A stretch of DNA of 64,000 nt from [Mycobacterium] vasticus (GTDB lineage: Bacteria > Actinomycetota > Actinomycetes > Mycobacteriales > Mycobacteriaceae). A program made the translations under genes and the position numbers. Under the pieces are notes generated by a model, which was not told the DNA's origin, searched no databases, and saw nothing but the letters and a program-made list of their open reading frames with translations. Location of the stretch: assembly GCF_020181595.1 (NCBI RefSeq), contig NZ_CP084028.1:3173889-3237888 (forward strand). Direction: 5' to 3'. Shown here one piece after another: positions 16,894-28,255 of this stretch (positions are counted from its first letter, which is position 1; each line of letters starts with the position of its first letter).

Positions 16894-17682
16894 CTACCGC
16901 AACTGATCTCGCAGGCGGGCCAGCGATTTGGCCAGCAGACGTGATACGTGCATCTGGGAGATACCGACCCGCTCCGCGATCTGCGTCTGCGTCATCGATT
17001 CGAAGAACCGCAACACCAGCACGGTGCGTTCCCGCTCAGGAAGCGCGTTGAGCAAGGGCCGCAACGTTTCTCGATCATCGATCCGGACCAGGCCTGCGTC
17101 GAAATCCCCCAGCGTATCGGCGATCGAGCGGACGTCGTCCTCGTCGGATTTGCCGCCGCTGTCGATCGACAGCGTGTTGTAGGAGCTGCCGGCCACCAGG
17201 CCCTCGACCACCTCCTCGCGGCTCATCTCCAGTTCCCGGGCCAGTTCGGAGGCGGTCGGCGCGCGCCCGAGGCGCTGCGAGAGTTCGGCTGTCGTCGCGC
17301 CGAGCCGCAGATGCAGCTCCTTGAGCCGGCGGGGCACCTTGACCGACCAGCTGTTGTCCCGGAAATGCCGCCGGACCTCGCCCATGATGGTCGGCACCGC
17401 GAATGAGACGAAATCCGAGCCGGTCTCGATATCGAATCGGGTGACGGCGTTGACCAGCCCGACCCGAGCAACCTGAACGAGGTCGTCACGCAACTCACCA
17501 CGGCCCTCGAAGCGGCGTGCGATGTGGTCGGCCAGCGGCAGGCACCGCTCGACGATCTTGTCCTTGCGGTTGCGGTAGTCGGCCGAGCCGGAGTCGTATT
17601 GCGCGAGTTCGCGAAACAGGTCACCGACATCGGAGTACTCCGAGCCGGACTGGGAGCCGCCAGAGGCGGCGCGCCGGATCAC
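16894..17682 (-). CDS. sigF: alternative sigma factor SigF
   Basis: This 262-residue SigB/SigF-type sigma-70 factor has region 2 with ELRDDLVQVARVGLVNAVTRFD, region 3 with AELSQRLGRAPTASELARELE, and region 4 with a helix-turn-helix (TQTQIAERVGISQMHVSRLL). It directs general stress and stationary-phase transcription in mycobacteria. GTG 17682 overlaps the TGA of rsbW (GTGA), coupling synthesis of sigma factor and anti-sigma factor. The order usfY-rsbW-sigF is the standard mycobacterial one. Several promoters of its consensus lie in the same window. Confidence 0.95.
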   Translation of the reverse strand: MIRRAASGGSQSGSEYSDVGDLFRELAQYDSGSADYRNRKDKIVERCLPLADHIARRFEGRGELRDDLVQVARVGLVNAVTRFDIETGSDFVSFAVPTIMGEVRRHFRDNSWSVKVPRRLKELHLRLGATTAELSQRLGRAPTASELARELEMSREEVVEGLVAGSSYNTLSIDSGGKSDEDDVRSIADTLGDFDAGLVRIDDRETLRPLLNALPERERTVLVLRFFESMTQTQIAERVGISQMHVSRLLAKSLARLRDQLR

Positions 17683-18116
17683 CGCCCGGCTTCTGCCCGT
17701 CGAGTTGTCAGGGTCACCCCGAATACCGCAACCGCGCTACCGTTTTCATGACCATCTTGGAACGTCCGCACGTCGTCCACCAGCGACGTCAGCACATGCC
17801 AGCTGAAGCTGCCCGGGGTCAGCACATCGGCCCCGTCGCAGGCGGCCGAGGCCTGTATCGTCACGTCGTCGTCATGCGGGTCGATGACCACAGTCAACGT
17901 CGCGTCCGGTGCCGCGCAACGGATCAGCAGGGTGCACAGCTCATCGATCGCCAGCCGTAGATCGGCCACCTTGTCGACGTCGAGATCCTCGAAGGTGGCG
18001 ATCGCACCGACCAGCATGCGCACCACCGCCAGACTCTCCAGCCGTGGGGTCACCCGCAGTTCCACGGCCCGCTCGCTATGTGGCCGCCGGATCCGCTGGC
18101 TCTGAATGTCGGCCAT
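17679..18116 (-). CDS. rsbW: anti-sigma F factor RsbW (UsfX)
   Basis: This 145-residue HATPase-fold anti-sigma factor matches the length and layout of M. tuberculosis RsbW (Rv3287c): RAVELRV, RLESLAVVRMLVGAIATFEDLD, VADLRLAIDELCTLLIR, PGSFSWHVLTSLVDDVRTF. It binds SigF and blocks its use. The start is ambiguous because the ribosome site and ATG have been duplicated: ATG 18116 gives the family-sized protein, ATG 18140 adds 8 residues, and ATG 18215 would give 178 residues and could be leaderless. It is coupled to sigF by GTGA. Confidence 0.9.
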   Translation of the reverse strand: MADIQSQRIRRPHSERAVELRVTPRLESLAVVRMLVGAIATFEDLDVDKVADLRLAIDELCTLLIRCAAPDATLTVVIDPHDDDVTIQASAACDGADVLTPGSFSWHVLTSLVDDVRTFQDGHENGSAVAVFGVTLTTRRAEAGR

Positions 18117-18154
18117 TGAGCCTCCCGGCATGTCGGTCATTGAGCCTCCCGGCG
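18107..18154. repeat. 24-bp tandem duplication of the rsbW ribosome site and start codon
   Basis: Two adjacent 24-base units (18107-18130 and 18131-18154) differ at only two positions. Each contains, on the minus strand, GGGAGG and an in-frame ATG six or so bases later. The unit length is a multiple of three, so both starts read rsbW. Confidence 0.9.
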
Positions 18155-18225
18155 AATTCGGACCGAGACCACGGTTGGGCGCCAGCAAATCTGCGGCTGC
18201 CCGAAGACCAGTCATGGGTGTGCCT

Positions 18226-18252
18226 ATACCCAGTTACCAGCGCATTGAATCA
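18226..18252 (-). promoter_or_regulatory. probable SigF autoregulatory promoter of rsbW-sigF
   Basis: The minus strand reads GGGTAT at 18231-18226, a perfect SigF -10, with only a partial -35 (GATTC at 15 bases upstream). The site lies upstream of rsbW and downstream of usfY, as expected for the SigF-controlled internal promoter known in M. tuberculosis. Transcription would begin near ATG 18215. Confidence 0.55.
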
Positions 18253-18274
18253 TCAATTCCGACAATTTTCGAGA

Positions 18275-18327
18275 CCAGACGCAAAACGGCCCGGCTGGAA
18301 AACCAACCGGGCCGCTTCTGCGTCTGG
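18275..18327 (-). terminator. two-part hairpin terminator downstream of usfY
   Basis: Read on the minus strand just after the usfY stop, a 9-bp outer stem (CCAGACGCA with TGCGTCTGG) encloses a 12-bp GC-rich inner stem (18287-18298 with 18303-18314, one G-U pair) with a TTTT loop, and TTTT follows the inner stem. It should isolate usfY transcription from rsbW-sigF. Confidence 0.75.
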
Positions 18328-18329
18328 GG

Positions 18330-18641
18330 CTAGCTCGTCGAGTGCTGCCAATGCGCCTCGGGGTGGGCCCGGTGCCACTCATGGTTCACCCTGCCGATCC
18401 GACGGTGTTCGATGACCAGCCACAATGCGCCCAGAGCGGCGGCGACCACTGCGACGATGGCCACCTCCACACCCTGACGGTCGTGTCCGGTGCCGAATGC
18501 GGTGAGGCAGCCGATTCCGGTGACCATGCCCACCACCAGCAGGGCATAGCCGGGCCAGCCCATCACGTCGATGACGGCACGGCCGGCATGCGGCCGGGTC
18601 GTCCGGACGTGGTCAACCGGGTCGCGAAATGTGTCACCCAT
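18330..18641 (-). CDS. usfY: UsfY-like membrane protein upstream of rsbW-sigF
   Basis: This 103-residue protein begins MGDTFRDPVDHVRTTRPHAG and has two hydrophobic helices (GYALLVVGMVTGIGCLTAF and VAIVAVVAAALGALWLVI) followed by a charged tail with EHRRI. This agrees with M. tuberculosis UsfY (Rv3288c) in sequence pattern and position. The ATG at 18641 has GGAGAGGA upstream. The biochemical role is unknown; the gene is induced with sigF in other mycobacteria. A strong terminator follows it. Confidence 0.9.
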   Translation of the reverse strand: MGDTFRDPVDHVRTTRPHAGRAVIDVMGWPGYALLVVGMVTGIGCLTAFGTGHDRQGVEVAIVAVVAAALGALWLVIEHRRIGRVNHEWHRAHPEAHWQHSTS

Positions 18642-18816
18642 GTGCAGTTCCTCTCCTGAGTCGTCCGGCCCATCCGGAAGGCGTCCCCAGGTCGTCCTTG
18701 CTAAGCCGAACCTGCGCACGCCCAAAATCTATCGTAGTCCGATGTGTTTCGATTTTGGTTCGATTTCCAGATATCTCACAGGCATCTCGCAGTAGAAGCC
18801 TGTCTCCCACCGCCCA

Positions 18817-18842
18817 GGTTTGGGCCGACCGCCCCCCGGGGA
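18817..18842 (+). promoter_or_regulatory. SigF-like promoter for the CsbD-like gene
   Basis: GGTTT (18817-18821), 16 bases, GGGGA (18838-18842): perfect -35 and one mismatch in the -10. CsbD-type genes are classic general-stress sigma targets, which supports the call. Confidence 0.5.
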
Positions 18843-18910
18843 AGCCTTGAAGTGTGGCGGGCCTGCAGACCGCGCGGGCCCGCCACCCCCACAAATCCAG
18901 GGAGGGATTT

Positions 18911-19150
18911 ATGTCGGACGACAAGAGGAGCGGACCCGAAGAAGGGATCCGGGGCGCCGTGGAAGGCGTCAAAGGCATGGCCAAGGAAGCAGTCGGAACC
19001 GTGACCGGTAACGACGAAATGGCTCGGGAGGGCCGAGCGCAGCAGGACAAGGGCGAAGCCCAACGTGACGCCGCCAAACGCGAAGCCGAGGCCGAAGCGG
19101 CTCGGGCCGCGGCCAAAGCCGCGGAGAAGCGCGAACAGTCCCACCAGTAG
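18911..19150 (+). CDS. CsbD-like general stress protein
   Basis: This 79-residue hydrophilic protein has a CsbD/microaggregate-binding-protein pattern near its N-terminus (GIRGAVEGVKGMAKEAVGTVTGN) and then a long Ala-Glu-Lys-Arg helical tail likely to form a single helix or coiled coil. CsbD is a SigB-dependent stress protein in Bacillus; its biochemical role is unknown. ATG 18911 is set by GGGAGGGA upstream. It lies just upstream of usfY on the other strand. Confidence 0.85.
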   Translation: MSDDKRSGPEEGIRGAVEGVKGMAKEAVGTVTGNDEMAREGRAQQDKGEAQRDAAKREAEAEAARAAAKAAEKREQSHQ

Positions 19151-19170
19151 CCACCCTTGGCCAGATTGAA

Positions 19171-19205
19171 GATGGGCCCGGCCCGCCTGGCGGACCGGGC
19201 CCATC
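19171..19205 (+). terminator. hairpin after the CsbD-like gene
   Basis: GATGGGCCCGG (19171-19181) pairs perfectly with CCGGGCCCATC (19195-19205) around a 13-base loop, 20 bases after the stop codon. No T-run follows, which is common for mycobacterial terminators. Confidence 0.6.
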
Positions 19206-19212
19206 GCTGCGG

Positions 19213-19237
19213 GGTTACCGGACTGGCGCAGCGGGTA
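19213..19237 (+). promoter_or_regulatory. possible SigF-like promoter for the GlnR-like regulator
   Basis: GGTTA (19213-19217), 15 bases, GGGTA (19233-19237): perfect -10, one mismatch in the -35, short but permitted spacing. It is 44 bases before ATG 19281. Confidence 0.4.
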
Positions 19238-19280
19238 GACGAGTGCGAAGAGCGAAGCACCGAGTGTTGGAGAGTCAGGC

Positions 19281-19955
19281 ATGGAGATCTTGCTGCTGAC
19301 GGATGGCGACGAATTCGAACAACCACTGTCCGCGCTGCGGATGTTCGGACATGCCATCACCCGCGGTCGGCTCGCCGGCGACGCCCGTACCGAATGCCGG
19401 GGAGCCAAAGCCGTACTGGTAGACGGCTGTACCGACCTGTCAGCCGCGCGCGAGGCCTGTCGACGGCTCGACGTCTGGGTACCGTCGGCTGTCGTACTGG
19501 CGGTGGTGAACGCCGAGGACTTCGCCGCAGTCGACCTGGACTGGCACGTCGATGACGTCCTGGTTGCTGCCGCAGGCCCGTCCGAGGCGCACGCGCGACT
19601 GCGCCTCGCCTTGGCGCGGCGTCGTCAATCGATCGGCAATGCAATGCAATTCGGAGATCTTGTGATCTATCCGGACAGTTACACCGCGTCTCTGGCCGAT
19701 CGCGATCTGGACCTCACGCTCACTGAGTTCAAGCTGCTGAACCATCTGGTGCAGCACGCAGGCCATGCGTTCACCCGCGCCAGGCTGTTGCATGAGGTTT
19801 GGGGCCATGAGGCCAGCCGCCGCACCGTGGATGTTCACATTCAGCGATTGCGCGCCAAGCTCGGTGTCGAACACGAATCGATCGTCGACACCGTTCGCGG
19901 CGTCGGTTACATGGTTCCGGCGTCACCTCAACCGCAGTTGGCCCTGACCAACTGA
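19281..19955 (+). CDS. GlnR-like atypical response regulator (OmpR-type winged helix)
   Basis: This 224-residue regulator has an atypical receiver domain (residues 1-115; LLLTDGDEF, AVLVDGCTDLS with Asp48, RLDVWVPSAVVLAVV) and an OmpR-type DNA-binding domain (LDLTLTEFKLLNHLVQHAGHAFTRARLLHEVWG, then VRGVGYMV). The layout and the LVDxxTDLS segment recall GlnR of actinobacteria, which controls nitrogen genes without phosphorylation. It is probably a paralog rather than GlnR itself because it is shorter and lacks the charged tail. No histidine kinase gene is adjacent. Confidence 0.83.
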   Translation: MEILLLTDGDEFEQPLSALRMFGHAITRGRLAGDARTECRGAKAVLVDGCTDLSAAREACRRLDVWVPSAVVLAVVNAEDFAAVDLDWHVDDVLVAAAGPSEAHARLRLALARRRQSIGNAMQFGDLVIYPDSYTASLADRDLDLTLTEFKLLNHLVQHAGHAFTRARLLHEVWGHEASRRTVDVHIQRLRAKLGVEHESIVDTVRGVGYMVPASPQPQLALTN

Positions 19956-19984
19956 AGTCGCCGCACAATTGGCACGATGGCTGG

Positions 19985-24450
<4,466 letters not shown>

Positions 24451-24451
<1 letters not shown>

Positions 24452-25200
24452 TGCCCGAGGGCGACACCGTCTTTCACACCGCCGCGGTGCTCGGCACCGC
24501 ATTGGCGGGAATGACCCTGACCCGCTGCGACATCCGCGTCCCCCGCTACGCGGACGTAGACCTGACCGGTCAGCGGGTGGACCAGGTCGTCAGCCGCGGC
24601 AAGCACCTGTTCATCCGGGTGGGCCCGGCGAGCATCCATTCGCATCTGAAGATGGACGGCAGTTGGCGGATCGGGCCGTACCCGATAGATCATCGGGTAC
24701 GCATCATTCTGGAGGCCGGCGACGTCCGTGCCGTGGGCATCGATCTGGGCACGCTGGAGGTGCTGGACCGCGCCCGCGATGGCGAACCCGTCGCGGATCT
24801 GGGCCCGGATCTGCTCGGTTCCGAATGGGATCCGGGCGCAGCCGCCGCCAATCTGGTCGCCGATCCGCAGCGCGCCCTGGCGGCGGCGCTGCTGGATCAG
24901 TCCGCGCTGGCGGGTATCGGCAACGTCTACTGCAACGAACTGTGCTTCCTCGTCGGGCGATTGCCCACGACGCCGGTCGGCGCGCTTCCCGATCCGGTCC
25001 GGTTGACATCGCTGGCACGCGAGATGTTGTGGGCGAATCGGCTGCGCTGGAACCGCTGCACCACCGGGGACACCAGGCGGGGCCGGCAGCTGTGGGTGTA
25101 CGGCCGGGCCGGGCTGCCCTGCCGGCGCTGCGGCACCCCGGTGTCAGCTGACCGCAGCGGTGAGCGGATCAGCTTCTGGTGCGCGTCCTGTCAGCGGTGA
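24451..25200 (+). CDS. nei2: DNA glycosylase/AP lyase of the Nei (endonuclease VIII) family
   Basis: This 249-residue Fpg/Nei family enzyme begins MPEGDTV, giving the catalytic Pro2 and Glu3 after Met removal. The conserved Lys is in SRGKHLFIR near residue 52. The H2TH region includes [18 protein letters not shown], and the C-terminal zinc finger has CRRC then CASC. It removes oxidised bases and nicks the strand. It overlaps the lhr stop (TGATG), matching the Rv3296-Rv3297 arrangement; the symbol follows that ortholog. Confidence 0.92.
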
Positions 25201-25242
25201 GATGATCTGCGGCGACGCCACTCACCGCCGGCCGGGGGATAT

Positions 25243-25473
25243 CTAGCCGCCGCCGGGAGCTTCGTAGCCGGGGTATTCGGATCCGGGCTCGCCTGGGCCG
25301 GGTTCGGGTGCCATCGGCTCCGTGGTGGTGGTGGCGGCGGTTGTGGTGGTTGTGGTGGTCATCGTGGCGGTGGTGCTGGTCGGGGCTTCCTCCTTGGTAC
25401 CGCTACAACCCGCCGCCACCAGCGCGGCCGCACTGCCGAGCACCGCGATCGTCATCCTGCCGTGTGCATTCAT
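25243..25473 (-). CDS. small Thr/Pro-rich lipoprotein
   Basis: This 76-residue protein has a lipoprotein signal peptide with lipobox LVAAGC (Cys near residue 23), then a Thr-rich low-complexity stretch and a Pro-Gly-Glu tail (EPGPGEPGSEYPGYEAPGGG). It would be anchored on the outer face of the membrane. The start ATG 25473 has GAGGGGAG upstream. The mature part is too simple in composition for a function call; the Thr-Pro region is a candidate for O-mannosylation. Confidence 0.7.
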   Translation of the reverse strand: MNAHGRMTIAVLGSAAALVAAGCSGTKEEAPTSTTATMTTTTTTTAATTTTEPMAPEPGPGEPGSEYPGYEAPGGG

Positions 25474-25528
25474 CAGATTCCGACTCCCCTCTGCTCTGGT
25501 CTGCCATACCTTCCTGTACCCGGCACGC

Positions 25529-26407
25529 TCACAACGCAAACGTGCGCCCGCTGGCGAAACATCGCAGCCGCCCGGTGAGCGGGTCCTCGAACTCCAGCCG
25601 CTGCGCCAGAAGCTGCAGCGGGGTGGAGAAGTCATCGGCGGCCACCTCGATGACCTCGGGATACAGCGGGTCGCCGTCGATCGGCAGTCCCAGTGAGGCC
25701 AGGTGGACCCGCAGCTGATGGGTGCGCCCGGTGCGCGGGGTCAGCCGGTAGTGGCCACCATTGGGTGGGCCCAGTGCTTCGACCAGGGTCTCGGCGTTGG
25801 GCTCGCCGGGCACCTCCACGGCCTGCAGGCTGCCACGCGGTTTGACGATCCGGCTGCGCAGCAGTCGAGGAAACTCGCCCGTCGGCTGCGCCGACGACCG
25901 CGCCAGGTACTGCTTGCGTACCGCGCCGCGGGCGAACAGCATCTGATACGGCCCGCGCAGTTCGCGGCGGGTGGTGAACAGCAGCACTCCGGCGGTGAGC
26001 CGGTCGAGCCGGTGCGCCGGGCTCAGCTCGGGAAGCTCCAGCTCACGACGCAGCCTCACCAGCGCCGTCTGCGCGACGTGCCGGCCGCGGGGCGTGGTCG
26101 CCAGAAAGTGTGGCTTGTCGACCACCACCAGGTCGTCGTCGCGGAACAGAACCGGGACGTCGAAGGGTACGGGGACCTCGTCGGGCAGGTCGCGGTACCA
26201 GAAGATGTGGGCGCCGGCCGGCAGCACCGTGGCCTCGTCGACGACGACGCCGTCGGCGGTCACCACCTCACCGGCGGCCAGCTTCGCCGCGGCCACTGCG
26301 CCGAACCGGGCCCGCAACTCGTCGGCGACGGGCCCGCCGTGCAGCCGCAGCCGGGCCGGGCCCAGGCCGTCGCGGACCGGCAGCGGCGCGAGGCGTCGGC
26401 GGGTCAC
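25529..26407 (-). CDS. RluA-family pseudouridine synthase
   Basis: This 292-residue enzyme has the family motif HRLDRLTAGVLLFT holding the catalytic Asp, the earlier VVDKPHFLATTPRG, and GRTHQLRVHLASLGLPI near the C-terminus. It isomerises uridine in rRNA or tRNA; the exact site is unknown. It matches Rv3300c by position between nei2 and glpD. The ATG or GTG start at 26407 follows no strong ribosome site. Confidence 0.9.
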   Translation of the reverse strand: MTRRRLAPLPVRDGLGPARLRLHGGPVADELRARFGAVAAAKLAAGEVVTADGVVVDEATVLPAGAHIFWYRDLPDEVPVPFDVPVLFRDDDLVVVDKPHFLATTPRGRHVAQTALVRLRRELELPELSPAHRLDRLTAGVLLFTTRRELRGPYQMLFARGAVRKQYLARSSAQPTGEFPRLLRSRIVKPRGSLQAVEVPGEPNAETLVEALGPPNGGHYRLTPRTGRTHQLRVHLASLGLPIDGDPLYPEVIEVAADDFSTPLQLLAQRLEFEDPLTGRLRCFASGRTFAL

Positions 26408-26796
26408 CGGTCAACCGCTGCAGCCATGTTCTCAAGTATGCCGCGCCGGGAAATTCCGCTTCGCTTGCACACTGCGCGGAGGACGGGCCTCATCAAAGGG
26501 TCGCAGATTCCATACGAATTAGATGATAATCCGAATCTGCACTAAACAATCGATTGAAACTCAGCTTATTATCATGTCGATTTACCGGCCAAGCCATGCC
26601 CTTCCGGGATTTGCCGCAAGACGCGAACCGGCGACCACCGCACTGTCGGGGAGGACGACTGCCAGCAAACTCCGGACATGGCGCCGGAGACAGCAAACGG
26701 CGCATCGGCCATAGCCGGGTTCTGCAACCCAAGCTATGACCGATGCGCCCGTTCTACCGTTGCGGCAGGTCGAGGTTCAGCCGCAACGGCCGACTA
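26408..26796. other. 389-base intergenic region with inverted repeats, no gene seen
   Basis: The first half is AT-rich for this genome and includes GCAGATTC (26503-26510) mirrored by GAATCTGC (26533-26540). The second half holds the long hairpin at 26699-26749. I find no credible open frame on either strand. Confidence 0.6.
26699..26749 (-). terminator. long near-perfect hairpin downstream of the secreted protein gene
   Basis: Ten bases GGCGCATCGG pair with CCGATGCGCC, then one mismatch, then CATAGC with GCTATG, then GGGTT with AACCC around a CTGC loop: 21 pairs in 51 bases. It starts 48 bases past the stop of the minus-strand gene at 26797-27948 and is followed on that strand by GTTTG. A terminator is the simplest reading. 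Confidence 0.6.
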
Positions 26797-27948
26797 TCAA
26801 CTGGGGCTGCCGAACAAGCCCAGGTCGATCAGCCAGTCACCGGTCAGCGTGGAGTCACCGATGGTGGCCCCGCCGGCCAGCATGCCCAGCAGCCCACCCA
26901 GATCCAGCGAGCCCAGCTCGAAGGGAGTCGTCGGGTTCAGGATGGTCCCGCCGCCCAGTGTCATTCCGGCCAAGTAGCTGGCCAGGCTCTCAGTGGGCGG
27001 CAGATTGAGCAGGCCACCCAGCGTCGCCGAGGCCAGGTCCTGCCCCGGGGCGAGCTGGATCGTGCCCAGGTACCCACCGAGCGTCTCGGTCGAGGTGTCC
27101 ACCTTGAGCAGCGAGCCCAGCAGCTGGCTGATCGTGTCGTCGACGGTCAGCTGGCCGGCGCCGGGAGCAAGGAGGTTCGGGGTGCATTCGACTCCCGGGT
27201 CGCACAGCAGGGTGACGAAGCCGGCAAGGCCGCCCAGGCCCAGACCGTTGAACAGGTCACCGACGGTTTTACTGGCCACATCCCCACCCAGGAGGACACC
27301 CGCCAGCTCATTGAGGGTCATGTCACCGAGCGCGGTCGGAGTCCCGTTGACGTCCAACGTGAACATGCTGCCGGCGCCCAACACCGAGTCGACGCGGGTG
27401 ACACCGTCCGCGCCCACAGCGTCGGTCCACAGTGCCTCGTTGAGAGGCAGGCCGAGGAAGCTGCCGACACCGTTCAGGGTGAGCGGAGCCCCGTCAAAGG
27501 TCGTCAGCGCGGTGAGCAGGCCGCCTTCGGGCGTCGTCACCTGTCCGGTGGCTTGATCGATGACCGCAGCGGTGAAGAGGGGGGTAGCGCTGTCGAAGAG
27601 CGGGGCTCCGTTTGCGTCTGTGCCGAGCAGGCCCAGCAGCTGGCCGATGGTGCCGAGGTTGGCTCCGGTCAATGCGTTCTGCAGGGCGTCGACGAAGCTG
27701 TTGCCCTCACCGAGGACGGCGGTCAGCGCGACATCCTGCTGTACGTGAGAGAAGAACCCGCCGGACTGCTCCGGCGCGAAGCCGCCCGCGCCGAAGGCGG
27801 CGGCGCCGGTGAGCGCGGCGCCGGCGGCGACCACACCCGCCCTGGTCATGAAACCGCGCTGCTGGCCGACCGCAACAGCCGGAGCAAAGCCAACCACTTC
27901 CGCGTGGTCGCGCTGGCGGCTACGCCGCCCGTTGTACTGATTGGACAT
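26797..27948 (-). CDS. secreted Leu/Gly-rich protein of unknown function, paralog A
   Basis: This 383-residue protein has a long N-region, a hydrophobic signal segment (about residues 34-58, GVVAAGAALTGAAAFGAGGFA) and a mature part rich in Leu, Gly, Thr and Asp. Recurrent blocks resemble T-L-G-x-L-L-x-L and G-x-x-S-x-L-A-x-Y-L-A-G-M. A block FVDALQNALTGANLGTIGQL is shared with the protein at 28256-29551, as is ATLGGLLNLPPTESLASYLAG. Two cysteines occur in LLCDPGVEC. The start ATG 27948 has AAAGGG upstream. I cannot name a family; surface or extracellular location is inferred from the signal. Confidence 0.75.
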   Translation of the reverse strand: MSNQYNGRRSRQRDHAEVVGFAPAVAVGQQRGFMTRAGVVAAGAALTGAAAFGAGGFAPEQSGGFFSHVQQDVALTAVLGEGNSFVDALQNALTGANLGTIGQLLGLLGTDANGAPLFDSATPLFTAAVIDQATGQVTTPEGGLLTALTTFDGAPLTLNGVGSFLGLPLNEALWTDAVGADGVTRVDSVLGAGSMFTLDVNGTPTALGDMTLNELAGVLLGGDVASKTVGDLFNGLGLGGLAGFVTLLCDPGVECTPNLLAPGAGQLTVDDTISQLLGSLLKVDTSTETLGGYLGTIQLAPGQDLASATLGGLLNLPPTESLASYLAGMTLGGGTILNPTTPFELGSLDLGGLLGMLAGGATIGDSTLTGDWLIDLGLFGSPS

Positions 27949-28255
27949 TTTTGGACCCTTTCATTTCTCTTACAACCCCCGGAGATGGCCCTGCTACGTC
28001 GCAAAACCTGGCGTTGAATTTACTGTTATCTCAGCAACTTGTCAAATCGCGAATTACGAAATTTACGAACGTGATAATTTGAATATTCGACCTGTGCTGT
28101 GCGCATATAGAACACGCGAATCCGCTGGTCAAACCCCGGTTAGCACCAGTGAGACTATTCAGTCATTCCTGCTATTAAATTGCTGACAACATACCGGCGG
28201 TATGACGCGCACCGTTGTCTTTGATGCGCGGGCGCGGGGGCCCGATGCATCGATG
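27949..28255. other. AT-rich intergenic region between the two secreted paralogs
   Basis: About 300 bases of markedly low GC for this genome. It contains the palindrome CATACCGGCGGTATG (about 28189-28203) and, further on, GATGCGCGGGCGCGGGGGC. No gene is seen. It must carry the promoter of paralog A and the terminator of paralog B's mRNA. Confidence 0.55.

Noticed and set aside
26743..28017. 424-codon plus-strand frame over the secreted paralog A
   Set aside because: It is the antisense of a protein with a signal peptide, ribosome site and paralog; the plus-strand frame is Gln/Arg-rich shadow sequence.
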